A stretch of 64,000 nucleotides of DNA from Bacteroidota bacterium (lineage in GTDB: Bacteria; Bacteroidota; Bacteroidia; NS11-12g; UBA955). Both the position numbers and the translations under genes were made by a program. Numbering within the stretch: position 1 is the stretch's first letter; the number at the start of each line of letters is the position of its first letter. Below, piece after piece: positions 53,723 through 62,909 of the stretch. Where the stretch lies: the NCBI GenBank assembly GCA_005798825.1, contig SYIL01000004.1, forward strand, positions 62,001-126,000, given 5' to 3'. The notes under the pieces were generated by a model. The model did not search any database. It had not been told where the DNA came from and was given only the letters and a program-made list of their open reading frames with translations.

Positions 53723-54352
53723 ATGCCAATTTTAGAAGACCTCAAGTGGCGATATTCTACAAAAAAATATTTAGACAAAACCATAAGTGATGAAAATGTC
53801 TTCATAATTCTAGAAAGCATCCGTCTTTCCGCGACATCGTTGGGAATTCAGCCCTTCAAAGTATTTATAATAGAAGATAAATCGGTACGCGAACAATTGA
53901 GAATTGCCTCAAACAATCAATCGCAAATCACCCAAGCGTCTCATGTTTTGGTTTTTGCAGCGTGGAAACATATCGACAATAATATGATCGATGCCTATAT
54001 TCACTTGATTGCTAAAACGCGAAATGAAGAATTGGTTTCTTTGCAAAGTTTCAAAAATATGATTGTTCAATTTGTAAAAGAAAAAAATCCTTCAGAAATT
54101 CTTGAATGGACGTCAAAACAAACCTATATCGCTTTGGGAAAAGCGATGTTTTGTGCTGCTTCTTTAAAAATAGACGCGACTCCCATGGAGGGATTCAACG
54201 CCACTCAGGTAAATACCCTCTTAAATTTTGATATTCAAGGTCTTCACAGCTCGGTGATTCTTGCCTTGGGATACCGAGATGCCACAAACGACAAGCTCTC
54301 TCACAAAGCAAAAGTGCGAAGACCCGCATCAGAATTTTTCGAAAGTATTTGA
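53723..54352 (+). CDS. Nitroreductase-family NAD(P)H-dependent flavin oxidoreductase
   Basis: The 209-residue protein shows the nitroreductase fold: LKWRYSTKKYLDKTIS at the N-terminus (FMN phosphate contacts), RLSATSLGIQPFKVFII, the central helix WTSKQTYIALGKAMFCAASL, and IDATPMEGFNATQVN. It resembles the NfsB/dihydropteridine reductase subgroup and reduces quinones or nitro compounds with FMN. The in vivo substrate is unknown. An ArsR-type regulator follows 70 nt downstream on the same strand but has its own promoter. Confidence 0.9.
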   Translation: MPILEDLKWRYSTKKYLDKTISDENVFIILESIRLSATSLGIQPFKVFIIEDKSVREQLRIASNNQSQITQASHVLVFAAWKHIDNNMIDAYIHLIAKTRNEELVSLQSFKNMIVQFVKEKNPSEILEWTSKQTYIALGKAMFCAASLKIDATPMEGFNATQVNTLLNFDIQGLHSSVILALGYRDATNDKLSHKAKVRRPASEFFESI

Positions 54353-54390
54353 TTCTTTTTTTAGACAATTGTGTTTTTTGAATCTTTTTA

Positions 54391-54398
54391 TATATTTG
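54391..54398 (+). promoter_or_regulatory. TAnnTTTG -7 element (TATATTTG) of the ArsR-type gene, with a TTG at -33 distance
   Basis: A perfect -7 match lies 24 nt before the ATG at 54423. A TTG at 54369-54371, 19 nt upstream, has the spacing expected of the -33 element. This is the most complete promoter in the window. Confidence 0.6.
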
Positions 54399-54422
54399 CA
54401 ATATCCGATAAAGCGAATTAAA

Positions 54423-54752
54423 ATGGGTACTTTTCCAAAAATTCAATCTCCAAATAACCCGATGGCCGCGACAATGAAAGCAATGGGTCATCCTGCCCGT
54501 ATTTCAATCCTCCAGTATTTATTGGTCAATGGGCCTTCTACTTGTCAAGATATTGTTGATCAATTTTCTTATAGCCAAAGCACGGTTTCTGGCCATTTAC
54601 AAAAATTGAAAGATGGAAAACTCATTGAAATGAAGCCGATTGGCACCTCGAGCGTCTATACGATTAACAGCGAAGCGATCGAGCAATTGTCTAAAGACAT
54701 GTTCGTTGTATTTAATCTCCGTAGTGAAAAAAAACAAATGTCCTTATTTTAG
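54423..54752 (+). CDS. ArsR-type winged-helix transcriptional regulator
   Basis: The 109-residue protein has a winged helix: MKAMGHPARISILQYLLVNG, STCQDIVDQFSYSQSTVSGH (helix-turn-helix), LQKLKDGKLIEMKPIGTSSV (wing). No CxC metal site of the ELCVCDL kind is present, so it is not a classical arsenic or zinc sensor. The start at 54423 fits the promoter and family length; the longer frame overlaps the nitroreductase gene. Its target could be the adjacent nitroreductase gene, but nothing in the sequence proves this. Confidence 0.87.
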   Translation: MGTFPKIQSPNNPMAATMKAMGHPARISILQYLLVNGPSTCQDIVDQFSYSQSTVSGHLQKLKDGKLIEMKPIGTSSVYTINSEAIEQLSKDMFVVFNLRSEKKQMSLF

Positions 54753-54799
54753 CGAATTGGGTTCAAGCACTGGGTTGTGTGGTGTAACATTTGCCTGAT

Positions 54800-57700
54800 T
54801 TAGTGTAATACACTGACGGTACCTGTTTTTGTATACTTTTTATTGTCCCATCCAATAAATTCAACTGCCCAAGCATACACGCCATCAGGAATTTCTTCTT
54901 CTTCAAACTGACAATCCCATTGTGTTTTCTTGTTTGTACTTTGCCATATTTTTTGGCCGTAGCGATTGAATACACTTAGCGTGTATTTTTTTACAAACAA
55001 TGGGAATGTTCCCCATACGTCATTTAATCCGTCATTATTTCGGGTTATCCCCGTGGGTATCCAAACCTCTGGGGGCTGAATTAGGTAGATCCAATTGCTC
55101 TCACTCAAAGATTGTGATAAATCCATTGCGGCATTTCTGGTCGCCGTAACGCGGTAGAAGTATCCACCATAATCATAATTTAACTGGTCATCTTTAAAAT
55201 CACGAACAGCCATAGAAGGCTGCAGAACCGAAAATGCATGTTCATCGTCTTTTCGCTCTAATTTCCAATCTTTAACCCCCTCAGCCCATCCTTGATAATC
55301 CATCCAGTTTAGGTCGAAATAATAGTTTGGTGGCCCCATGGAAGAGGTACCTCCAATCACTACATTACAGCCTTCATTGCTGCCATTGCTTACATGACCA
55401 CATGCATCAACCACTACTATTTGGTAACAAAAAGAGATGCCATCGACATCAAACGAGGAATCGCGGTAAAACGTATCGACAAGAATTGCCAAAGGAGTAG
55501 ATCCAAATTTGCCTCCCCTTGGGGTTCGATAAAGTTCGTATTCTTTAAAGTCCAATTCTTTGCTTCTTGCCCATCTGATTTCGGCATATTTGTCATTTAC
55601 AATGGTGGTAGTATAAATCGGAACTCCAACAATCGGTGAATTAAGTTCCTTGACAGTGCAAAATATATTCTTTGAAAATACTTGCACATTGCAGATATTG
55701 ACTCCAATTAATTCGTAACAGTAATTGTTCTGTCGGGGAAATACGATATTTTTATCCGTAAATGTTTGGGCATCTGCTGTATAAATCGTGTCGAGAATCA
55801 GGGTGCTGCCATCGGGATTTGTTCTACGCAATAAAAAATACTTGAAAAAAGCCTTGTTGACGGGAATGTTTTTCCATGCGATTAACATGCGGGAAGTTTG
55901 TCGATCGAAGCTCACACACAGCGCATCTGGTGGAATTATTTTGGGAGGCTCTGTAACCAGAATCTTAATTCTAGCAAAGGTGGTATCTGCCTTTGGACAC
56001 CCCTTGTCCATTACATATACGAGAAGTTCTGCGGTATCTTGTGAATAACTACTACAAAGGGTTTTCCAATCAATTTTCACAGACCCCTTCCCTATTCCTG
56101 GTAAAAGTGTCACGATTGCAGTATCATTCGATTTCATTCCCCCCTTCGAAAGCCAACGGGTTTTGAAATATAGAGTATCGAAGGGGTCAGGGTCAACGCC
56201 TCCAATTTGAAAACCAATGGATTGTGTTGCAATTACCTCAACAAAGGTGTCTTTGAGTCGGGGTTTGAGATTCAAATTTTCGAAATCAATTTTGAACAGT
56301 GCATTGTTGCAGTTGTTGCTGTTCATGGTTTTACTGTAAGCCATAGGAGTTACTGGAAATAGTCCATTTCTCCTGCATCCAGCACAAACGGCTTGGTAGA
56401 TAACCCCTTTGGCATCAAAACGACTTGTACCACCATCTACATGCTCAGTAGCAGATTTAGAAGAGGTGCTTATTCCACCAAAAAAAGTTGCATACGCCAA
56501 TGAATAAAAGTTTTTGGAGAAAACGCCAATATAAAAATCACTGCCATCGGTTGTTTTTTGGGCGGCGTCATTGGTTACTTGTAATCCCCTGGTATTTCCT
56601 TTGTTTCTGTGAACTTTGAGGGTGGAAGTGTTAATATCGTATAAGGAATTATTGGTTTGACCACCCCAACCGGAAACAAAAATTCTTTCACATCGGTCTA
56701 TCAAAAATGCACTGGGGCTTATATTGGGCATTATAATGCCGTTTGTGTTAACGCCAAAACTTGTTTGCATGTCTACGCTCTTCAAATCGCTCGAAAAACA
56801 AGAAATAAATTGCCCTCCTCCTGCTTGGTAAAATCGTGCATTTACATTGGCCATATTGCCTTCTGTTTGCCCGTAAATATAAGGCCTGCCAGAATTGTCG
56901 GTTTGAACAAAATGGGCTTGATCATACAGGGAGTTTCCGTGATAACGACCTGCCAATAGTAAACCAGAAGAATTGTCAAGGCGCAAGAGTATGGCATCAG
57001 CGATACCTCCCAAATAGGGATTAATCCATTTTACCCCCCATTTTGAATTCAAATTTGAACTGGTAGAGCCTCCACTAACAAAGACATCTCCAAATTTTCC
57101 GAGAGCTACACCATACAGGGCATCATATCCTCCACTCCCGATTAGTTCAGACCATTGAAGCGATTTCAATCCATTGTCCAAACAAAAGACAATGCCATCC
57201 GATTTGCCACCGTAGACATTGCTGCCTGTATTGGGGAAATTGTCGCTATAAGTAACCCCCGCAACATATATACTTTTTTGGTCGGTCACAATTTCGCCCC
57301 GGAATTCGTCTGCATAATTGTATATCAAGGGAAATTCGTCTATGGGTGTTATAGATCGATCTGCACCCACCGCATCCAATCCGCTACCACCGATATAGGT
57401 CGAGGCGAGAATTTGTGTGCCATTGGCATTGAGTTTGGTGATAAAGAAGTCGTAGTTGCCCTTGTTTTGAGAGGAATAACATCCAATGCTAGTGGGAAAG
57501 TTAGAACTCCGTGTAGAGCCCATGATAAACAAATTTCCCAAAGTATCTGTTACCATGGAATGGGGTTGTTCGTTATTAGAACCTCCCAAATAAGTGCAAT
57601 ACAACAATTTACTTCCCACAGCGTTAAATTTTAGAATTGCAGCATCGCGAGAGCCACCATACCCTAAGTCTTCGTCAACTCCATCGCCAAATACTTCTTG

Positions 57701-58798
57701 GGCCGCACCCGCAGTTGTGGGTAAACCAATATCAAATACCGTCCCACCCGTGAATCCGTTTCCCTGTATATCGTAGGTTCCTGTACAACCAAAATTGTCA
57801 GCCCTTGAGCCTGTATAGGTGCTAAACACCAACAAAGGATCTATAATTAAATCAGCATCCTTGTTCAGTTCCGATTGCAACTTCAATCCAATCATGTTGC
57901 TTTCTGTTGAAGTGATGACAGGTTCTGCTGAAGTGAGGGTATTTGTCAACTTGGCTACTGTTGAAATCGAAGCGTATTGAACTTTTTGAATGAGGCATTG
58001 TGTTTTATTGGGGATCGAATCTTGGTGAGAATTTGTAGCCGAAAGGACTATATTTTGATATACCAAAGGCATATATTCATCCCAATGAATGAGGGAAGTA
58101 TAACAAGAAATTCGATTTTGGCCAATCCTAAGACTGTCTAGGCCCTGGTATGACACTTGGATTTGGTCGATGCGTGCAGATTTTTTTACAATCCAGTTGT
58201 ATTTGATGGTTCCTTGCCACGCTTTCAATTCAAGGTCAATGCCCGGCCAAACATCTCTTACCCGAATAGTATTATATTTATGAAGTTTGCTTTGCCATTT
58301 TTTGGGATCTGAGGAATGAAAAAAATTGTAATATTCTGACGATGCTTGGCCCACCATTTCAATGGTACTTATTGGGATTGCACCAACGAAATCCATAAAA
58401 ACAGTATGGGTATTTACCCGTTGTGAGTGAGTGCTGCGATCATGCAATGAATCTATCATTTTTGTGTCCCAGAAATGCCAGGCCAACCCTTTTTTTGTTA
58501 GCCATAGATCGCCAATGTTGAGAGAAGCTTTGGCCAAAACATTCACACCCCATTGTCCGCGATTTTCAATAAAAATAGTTTCCTCGTTGGAATCTGTTGT
58601 TTGGATTGAATCGAAATCAATGCCATTAAACCCCGACATTTTCAACCCCCCTTTCATTTCCAAATACCCATACGAAATACATTTTTTATGGACTGATGAG
58701 TAGAGTGAATTAGAACTGTAAATCAATAATAATATGGGTATAGAGCGTATAAGTCTCTTGTTATATAGGTATTTTAACAAGGGTCGACAAATATTCAT
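54800..58798 (-). CDS. Large T9SS type B protein with SBBP beta-propeller repeats (gliding-associated C-terminal domain)
   Basis: The 1332-residue secreted protein has a signal peptide at residues about 15-35. An N-terminal domain with FIENRGQWGVNVLAKA (DUF7948-like) leads into SBBP-type beta-propeller repeats such as YCTYLGGSNNEQPHSMVTD and ILASTYIGGSGLDAVGADRS (about 375-700). Fibronectin-like segments follow, and the last 90 residues (VWIPTGITRNNDGLNDVWG ... FNRYGQKIW) are a type B T9SS domain. It is a probable surface adhesin or exopolymer-binding protein. A near-match promoter (GTATTTTG) lies about 20 nt upstream of the start. Confidence 0.87.
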   Translation of the reverse strand: MNICRPLLKYLYNKRLIRSIPILLLIYSSNSLYSSVHKKCISYGYLEMKGGLKMSGFNGIDFDSIQTTDSNEETIFIENRGQWGVNVLAKASLNIGDLWLTKKGLAWHFWDTKMIDSLHDRSTHSQRVNTHTVFMDFVGAIPISTIEMVGQASSEYYNFFHSSDPKKWQSKLHKYNTIRVRDVWPGIDLELKAWQGTIKYNWIVKKSARIDQIQVSYQGLDSLRIGQNRISCYTSLIHWDEYMPLVYQNIVLSATNSHQDSIPNKTQCLIQKVQYASISTVAKLTNTLTSAEPVITSTESNMIGLKLQSELNKDADLIIDPLLVFSTYTGSRADNFGCTGTYDIQGNGFTGGTVFDIGLPTTAGAAQEVFGDGVDEDLGYGGSRDAAILKFNAVGSKLLYCTYLGGSNNEQPHSMVTDTLGNLFIMGSTRSSNFPTSIGCYSSQNKGNYDFFITKLNANGTQILASTYIGGSGLDAVGADRSITPIDEFPLIYNYADEFRGEIVTDQKSIYVAGVTYSDNFPNTGSNVYGGKSDGIVFCLDNGLKSLQWSELIGSGGYDALYGVALGKFGDVFVSGGSTSSNLNSKWGVKWINPYLGGIADAILLRLDNSSGLLLAGRYHGNSLYDQAHFVQTDNSGRPYIYGQTEGNMANVNARFYQAGGGQFISCFSSDLKSVDMQTSFGVNTNGIIMPNISPSAFLIDRCERIFVSGWGGQTNNSLYDINTSTLKVHRNKGNTRGLQVTNDAAQKTTDGSDFYIGVFSKNFYSLAYATFFGGISTSSKSATEHVDGGTSRFDAKGVIYQAVCAGCRRNGLFPVTPMAYSKTMNSNNCNNALFKIDFENLNLKPRLKDTFVEVIATQSIGFQIGGVDPDPFDTLYFKTRWLSKGGMKSNDTAIVTLLPGIGKGSVKIDWKTLCSSYSQDTAELLVYVMDKGCPKADTTFARIKILVTEPPKIIPPDALCVSFDRQTSRMLIAWKNIPVNKAFFKYFLLRRTNPDGSTLILDTIYTADAQTFTDKNIVFPRQNNYCYELIGVNICNVQVFSKNIFCTVKELNSPIVGVPIYTTTIVNDKYAEIRWARSKELDFKEYELYRTPRGGKFGSTPLAILVDTFYRDSSFDVDGISFCYQIVVVDACGHVSNGSNEGCNVVIGGTSSMGPPNYYFDLNWMDYQGWAEGVKDWKLERKDDEHAFSVLQPSMAVRDFKDDQLNYDYGGYFYRVTATRNAAMDLSQSLSESNWIYLIQPPEVWIPTGITRNNDGLNDVWGTFPLFVKKYTLSVFNRYGQKIWQSTNKKTQWDCQFEEEEIPDGVYAWAVEFIGWDNKKYTKTGTVSVLH

Positions 58799-58974
58799 CG
58801 TGCAGTTATTTTACACAAAATACGTTATAAATTGTGGTTTTTAATTCAAAAACTCCTTTTCTCGACCAAAATGTAATGGATGAGCCCAATCTTTGTGGGG
58901 GTAAAACAACTTTTGTGCGTGTAGTGGTTTTAACATCCATTTTCGCTTGGGTATGCTACCTCTATTTTGATGCA

Positions 58975-58982
58975 TACCTTTG
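58975..58982 (+). promoter_or_regulatory. TAnnTTTG -7 element (TACCTTTG) of fmt
   Basis: A perfect match lies 16 nt before the ATG at 58999, in a 200-bp divergent spacer. I see no further feature in the rest of that spacer. Confidence 0.55.
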
Positions 58983-58998
58983 CAGTAAATAATTCAGT

Positions 58999-60033
58999 AT
59001 GCATACTCTTAGAATCGTATTTTTTGGCAGTCCAACTTTTGCCTCAACTACACTCGAATATATTTGTGCAGCAGGTTATTTGGTTGTGGGTGTTGTTACT
59101 TCCCCAGATAAGCCCTCTGGGCGGGGACAGAAAATAACACAAAGCGCGGTTAAGTTGAGTGCGTTAACACTCGGATTGCCCGTATTTCAACCTACAAATT
59201 TACAATCCCCAATATTCCAGAAACAACTAAAAGACATGAATCCCAATCTGGGATTGGTTATCGCATTTCGAATGCTGCCAGAAATGGTTTGGAGTTTTCC
59301 GGTATTGGGCACCGTTAATCTCCACGCATCCTTATTGCCACAATACAGGGGAGCAGCTCCCATTCACCATGCAATTATCAATGGAGAAACAGAAACCGGT
59401 TTAAGTACTTTTTTTTTACAACACGCCATTGACACTGGAAACATAATAGAGACCTGCAAAACGCCCATTGGACCCAATGACAATGTGGGTGACTTGTACG
59501 ACCGCATGATGCACCAAGGAGCCTCATTGGTAGGCAGAACCTTGCTGGCGATTGCCAACAATACTACAAATGACTTTGTTCAACAGTCCGATTGCCCGCT
59601 TAATCTAGCCCCAAAAATCAATCGTGGTTTTTGTGAATTGTCTTTTGCCTTATCGCCAATTGATTTTCACAATAAAGTGAGGGGACTGTCGCCCAGCCCG
59701 GGTGCTTGGATAAGCAGTCCTTGGGGTGATATGAAAATTCGCTGTGGAATCCCTGTATTTTCTTCCGAAATAAAGCCAGAAGATGGAAATGAAAAGACCC
59801 CAGCCAATGCGGTAATTTCGGTTATGGATGAAGCGAATAGGGATTTTGCATACACAGAAAATACCCGTAAAATGGTCTATCCCCAAGGGAATTCTAATTT
59901 TATCGTAACGGCCGCTGCTGAAAAAAAAATATACATCCAATTGACCGACGGATTCTATGAGATTGTCAAACTTCAATTGCCCAATAGACCATTGATGGCA
60001 GCAGCTGATTTTGTGAACGGATTAAAAAAGTGA
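58999..60033 (+). CDS. fmt: Methionyl-tRNA formyltransferase
   Basis: The 344-residue enzyme formylates initiator Met-tRNA with 10-formyl-tetrahydrofolate. Motifs seen are RIVFFGSPTFAS at the start, the SPDKPSGRGQ loop, NLHASLLPQYRGAAPIHHAI (catalytic Asn-His), the downstream HAIDTGNI with catalytic Asp, and the C-terminal barrel starting KVRGLSPSPGAW. It is somewhat longer than the usual 310-320 residues because of an extended C-terminal domain. It is monocistronic with its own promoter. Confidence 0.96.
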   Translation: MHTLRIVFFGSPTFASTTLEYICAAGYLVVGVVTSPDKPSGRGQKITQSAVKLSALTLGLPVFQPTNLQSPIFQKQLKDMNPNLGLVIAFRMLPEMVWSFPVLGTVNLHASLLPQYRGAAPIHHAIINGETETGLSTFFLQHAIDTGNIIETCKTPIGPNDNVGDLYDRMMHQGASLVGRTLLAIANNTTNDFVQQSDCPLNLAPKINRGFCELSFALSPIDFHNKVRGLSPSPGAWISSPWGDMKIRCGIPVFSSEIKPEDGNEKTPANAVISVMDEANRDFAYTENTRKMVYPQGNSNFIVTAAAEKKIYIQLTDGFYEIVKLQLPNRPLMAAADFVNGLKK

Positions 60034-60059
60034 CAATTTTTTTTTAATTTTTAGTAAGA

Positions 60060-60067
60060 TAAATTTG
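60060..60067 (+). promoter_or_regulatory. TAnnTTTG -7 element (TAAATTTG), possible promoter of the ECF sigma gene
   Basis: The match lies 118 nt upstream of the sigma factor ATG. If used, it gives a long leader, unlike the very short ones elsewhere in the window. Confidence 0.35.
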
Positions 60068-60174
60068 TTTTATTCAAAACATTTTAGTTATTTCACTTTT
60101 ATAAATCTTAAAATAAACGCCTATACGTCATAAAAATACTCGACATTACTTGCTTTTTTAACCATTTAACCGCA

Positions 60175-60181
60175 GGGAGGG
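60175..60181 (+). promoter_or_regulatory. Strong Shine-Dalgarno-like sequence of the ECF sigma gene
   Basis: AGGGAGG (60175-60181) lies 4 nt upstream of the ATG at 60186. Such a strong site is rare in Bacteroidota genes and unlike the other genes here. Confidence 0.5.
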
Positions 60182-60185
60182 TACT

Positions 60186-60758
60186 ATGACAACATCAACA
60201 ATCACGGACGACGTTCTTATCACAAGGTATATCCATGGTGATAATTCAGCATTTGAAATTTTATTAAATCGACACAAAGCGAGAATACTTTCAAGTATCT
60301 ATCTATTGATTGGTGATCGTTACTTGGCAGAAGATATATTTCAAGAAACCTTCATCAAAATCATACACAATATCCAAGGTGGAAAATACAACCACGAAGG
60401 CAAGTTTCTCCCCTGGGCATTGCGTATCGCCAGAAATATGAGTATTGACAGCCTACGTGCAAAAAAACGTATGCCCGTTGTTTTGGATACAGACGGTCGG
60501 AACGTATTTGATGCTATGGGAATCACGGTAGAAAGTCAAGAAGACTGTCGTATTATAAAAGATGAAACAGAAATGTTGCGCCAATGGATTCGAGAACTTC
60601 CCGAAGATCAACGAGAAGTATTGATTTTGCGTCAATATGCAGAACTGAGTTTCAAGGAAATTGCGGTTATTACCGATACCAATATTAACACCTGTATTGG
60701 TCGAATGCATTACGCCATTCTCAACATGAGAAAAAAGATGCAAAAAAATACAGTATAA
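60186..60758 (+). CDS. ECF-type RNA polymerase sigma factor
   Basis: The 190-residue sigma-70 family member has only regions 2 and 4. Region 2 includes LAEDIFQETFIKII and FLPWALRIARNMSIDSLR; region 4 includes LPEDQREVLILRQYAELSFK and the DNA-reading helix up to NTCIGRMHYAILNMRKKM. ECF factors direct transcription of envelope or stress regulons. No classical FecR-type anti-sigma gene is beside it; a 77-residue protein follows 56 nt downstream. It is preceded by a strong Shine-Dalgarno site and a possible long leader. Confidence 0.92.
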   Translation: MTTSTITDDVLITRYIHGDNSAFEILLNRHKARILSSIYLLIGDRYLAEDIFQETFIKIIHNIQGGKYNHEGKFLPWALRIARNMSIDSLRAKKRMPVVLDTDGRNVFDAMGITVESQEDCRIIKDETEMLRQWIRELPEDQREVLILRQYAELSFKEIAVITDTNINTCIGRMHYAILNMRKKMQKNTV

Positions 60759-60814
60759 CCAAAATAAAACCCAGAACCGATCGTTATAAACGTGTTGTTT
60801 TAAATACGATCTGC

Positions 60815-61048
60815 ATGATTAAACCTTTATCCTACTCAGATTTGTTGCTTTATTACTTCGGTGAAGCCGATTTACAAACTACAAAGTATATTAATAAGCA
60901 TATTTCGGAGTATAGGGATTGGTCTGAGTATTTAAATACTGTACACGAAACATCCTTGGCCATGAATACATTGTCTGTTTTGCCAGAGTCCACTACCCTT
61001 TCTATTATTCTTGAAGAAAGTGACTCAAAACTATATCTCCCCATTTAA
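60815..61048 (+). CDS. Small hypothetical protein downstream of the ECF sigma factor
   Basis: The 77-residue protein begins MIKPLSYSDLLLYYFGEADL and has an acidic C-terminus. No transmembrane segment or zinc motif is seen. The opening (DLLLYYFGE) resembles the N-terminal helix of small sigma partners and anti-sigma factors in Bacteroidota, where a helix with LxxYLxGE binds the sigma factor. It is separated from the sigma gene by 56 nt on the same strand. An anti-sigma or co-regulator role is inferred from position only. Confidence 0.55.
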   Translation: MIKPLSYSDLLLYYFGEADLQTTKYINKHISEYRDWSEYLNTVHETSLAMNTLSVLPESTTLSIILEESDSKLYLPI

Positions 61049-61075
61049 TTTCAGGTAATTGCGGATTGCGTATTT

Positions 61076-61083
61076 TAACTTTG
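61076..61083 (+). promoter_or_regulatory. TAnnTTTG -7 element (TAACTTTG) of the 2OG oxygenase gene, nearly leaderless
   Basis: A perfect match with 4 nt (TTCC) before the ATG at 61088. Confidence 0.65.
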
Positions 61084-61087
61084 TTCC

Positions 61088-62038
61088 ATGAACGCTATTC
61101 CAAAATTGGATTTATTGAATTTTACTGAGGGTTCAGAAGAACAGAAAATCGCATTTGTTTCTGAATTTGGAAAAGCTTTCGAAGAAATTGGATTTGTAGC
61201 CATTGCCAATCATGGTGTCCCTGCTATAATGCTCCAAGAATTGTACGCACAAATTGCCATGTTTTTTGCACTGCCCGATTCCATTAAACTTCAATACGAT
61301 GACACCAAAGGAGGGGGTCAGCGTGGATATACAGGTTTTGGGAAAGAACATGCAAAAAACCGCAATGCCGGAGATTTGAAAGAATTTTGGCATTTTGGAC
61401 AATACATAGAAGGTGATGAACAGCAAAACGCTCCACAATTTCCACCCAATAAAACGGTAGTCGAATTACCCCTTTTTAATACGGCTGGAAAAAACATCTA
61501 CAAAGCATTGGAGAAAACGAGTATTTCTTTGCTTCGAGCTATCGCTTTGCACCTAAATCTAGACGAATTTTATTTTGACAACAAGGTGCAAATGGGAAAC
61601 AGTATTTTGAGAGCCATCCACTACCCACCCATCACATCAGATCCAAATGATGCCATTAGGGCAGGAGAACACGAGGATATAAACCTCATCACACTTCTCG
61701 TTGGCGCCAGTGCAGATGGTTTGGAAGTTCTGAATAAACAAGGAAAGTGGTTTGCTGTTTCACAGGTTGAAGACCATATTGTAGTAAATGTTGGCGATAT
61801 GCTGCAAAGGATTACCAATGACCAATTAAAAAGCACTACGCACAGGGTTGTAAACCCACCCTCTTCGCTTTGGCAATTTCCGCGCTATAGTATTCCATTT
61901 TTCGCTCATCCTCGACCAGAAGTGCGCTTAGACAGCCTTCCACAGTGTATTAGTGACCTAAACCCCAAACAATACTCTGATTGTAGTGCCGATGAATTTT
62001 TGATTGAACGATTGAGAGAAATTGGATTGGCCAATTAG
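61088..62038 (+). CDS. 2-oxoglutarate/Fe(II)-dependent oxygenase (isopenicillin N synthase family)
   Basis: The 316-residue protein has the N-terminal DIOX_N region (PKLDLLNFTEG, FEEIGFVAIANHGVP) and the core 2OG-Fe(II) domain: iron ligands in GEHEDINLITLL (His, Asp) and STTHRVVNPP (His), and the 2-oxoglutarate-binding Arg in RYSIPFFAHP. The family hydroxylates or desaturates small molecules and includes ethylene- and antibiotic-forming enzymes. The substrate cannot be inferred, and no biosynthetic partners are nearby. It converges with the thioesterase gene, 10 nt apart. Confidence 0.92.
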   Translation: MNAIPKLDLLNFTEGSEEQKIAFVSEFGKAFEEIGFVAIANHGVPAIMLQELYAQIAMFFALPDSIKLQYDDTKGGGQRGYTGFGKEHAKNRNAGDLKEFWHFGQYIEGDEQQNAPQFPPNKTVVELPLFNTAGKNIYKALEKTSISLLRAIALHLNLDEFYFDNKVQMGNSILRAIHYPPITSDPNDAIRAGEHEDINLITLLVGASADGLEVLNKQGKWFAVSQVEDHIVVNVGDMLQRITNDQLKSTTHRVVNPPSSLWQFPRYSIPFFAHPRPEVRLDSLPQCISDLNPKQYSDCSADEFLIERLREIGLAN

Positions 62039-62048
62039 TTTCGCAAGG

Positions 62049-62567
62049 CTATAAAAATAAATTTTTCAATTCTTGTGCCTCTTCGGGTTTCATTTTTCCG
62101 GCAAGAATGAGTCTTACTTGACGTCGACGCAGTGCGCCTTCAAATTTTTGTTTTTCTTCATCAGATTGTGGTACCAATTCAGGAACTGTAATGGGTGTAT
62201 GCTTGTTGTCTAGGGCAACAAAAGTGTAGTACGCTTCGTTGCTTTTTATTTTTTTCCCCTTGGGCAAATTCTCGGAAAATACTTCAATAAAAACTTCCAT
62301 ACTACTATTAAAAGATCTTGTAACATAAGACGTTAGGGTAACTACATCTCCTAGATGAATGCTTTCTTTAAACGAAACACTATCGACCGAAGCAGTTACA
62401 ACAATATGGTTGCTATGTTTTTGAGCAGAAATGGCAGCACAAATATCCATCCAATGTAAAAGCCTGCCCCCCATTAAATTGGTAAGCGTATTGGTATCGT
62501 TGGGAAGAACCAATTCGTTCATGACTGTGCGTGAATCGGATGGGTGTTTTGGCGTAGTTTTTTCCAT
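62049..62567 (-). CDS. Acyl-CoA thioesterase (hot-dog fold, YciA/BFIT type)
   Basis: The 172-residue protein has the hot-dog helix NLMGGRLLHWMDICAAISAQ with the conserved Asp-containing turn, the strand VTASVDSVSFKESIHLGDVV and EAYYTFVALD. These are typical of acyl-CoA hydrolases that release free CoA from medium- or long-chain acyl-CoA in the cytoplasm. The C-terminal 30 residues are a charged helix ending in KNLFL. It is monocistronic; the terminator of rplU-rpmA lies just upstream. Confidence 0.9.
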   Translation of the reverse strand: MEKTTPKHPSDSRTVMNELVLPNDTNTLTNLMGGRLLHWMDICAAISAQKHSNHIVVTASVDSVSFKESIHLGDVVTLTSYVTRSFNSSMEVFIEVFSENLPKGKKIKSNEAYYTFVALDNKHTPITVPELVPQSDEEKQKFEGALRRRQVRLILAGKMKPEEAQELKNLFL

Positions 62568-62583
62568 GATAGTTTTTTATTTG

Positions 62584-62612
62584 CAAAAAAAAAGGAAAGA
62601 TTCGATCTTTCC
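62584..62612 (-). terminator. Rho-independent terminator of the rplU-rpmA operon
   Basis: The perfect 8-bp stem GGAAAGAT/ATCTTTCC has a 3-nt loop and is followed on the minus strand by nine T residues. It lies 27 nt after the rpmA stop. Confidence 0.88.
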
Positions 62613-62638
62613 CTTCAAATATCGTTTAAAATTGTCTG

Positions 62639-62896
62639 TTACGCTTGACCTACAACAGAAACAAAACTTCTGCCTTGTTTGCTTTTACGAAACAGCACAA
62701 CACCGTCTGTCAATGCAAATAATGTATGGTCTTTACCGAGTCCAACATTGACATCAGGATGATGCAATGTGCCACGTTGACGAACAATAATATTACCGGA
62801 TTTTACAATCTGACCACCAAATATTTTTACTCCTAAGCGTTTGCTGTGCGATTCTCTTCCGTTTTTGGTGCTACCAGCCCCTTTTTTGTGTGCCAT
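62639..62896 (-). CDS. rpmA: 50S ribosomal protein L27
   Basis: The 85-residue protein begins [20 protein letters not shown] and has [20 protein letters not shown] and [15 protein letters not shown], all diagnostic of L27, which reaches into the peptidyl transferase centre. The N-terminus is the mature short form with no extra cleaved segment. It is 13 nt downstream of rplU and is followed by a strong terminator. Confidence 0.98.
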   Translation of the reverse strand: MAHKKGAGSTKNGRESHSKRLGVKIFGGQIVKSGNIIVRQRGTLHHPDVNVGLGKDHTLFALTDGVVLFRKSKQGRSFVSVVGQA

Positions 62897-62909
62897 GGTG
62901 TGTAAGTGC

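Noticed and set aside
53373-53729. Minus-strand open frame of 118 codons
   Set aside because: It covers tRNA-Val and its terminator, so it is not a protein gene.
57155-57634. Plus-strand open frame of 159 codons
   Set aside because: It is antisense to the SBBP-repeat T9SS gene; composition and motifs support only the minus-strand gene.
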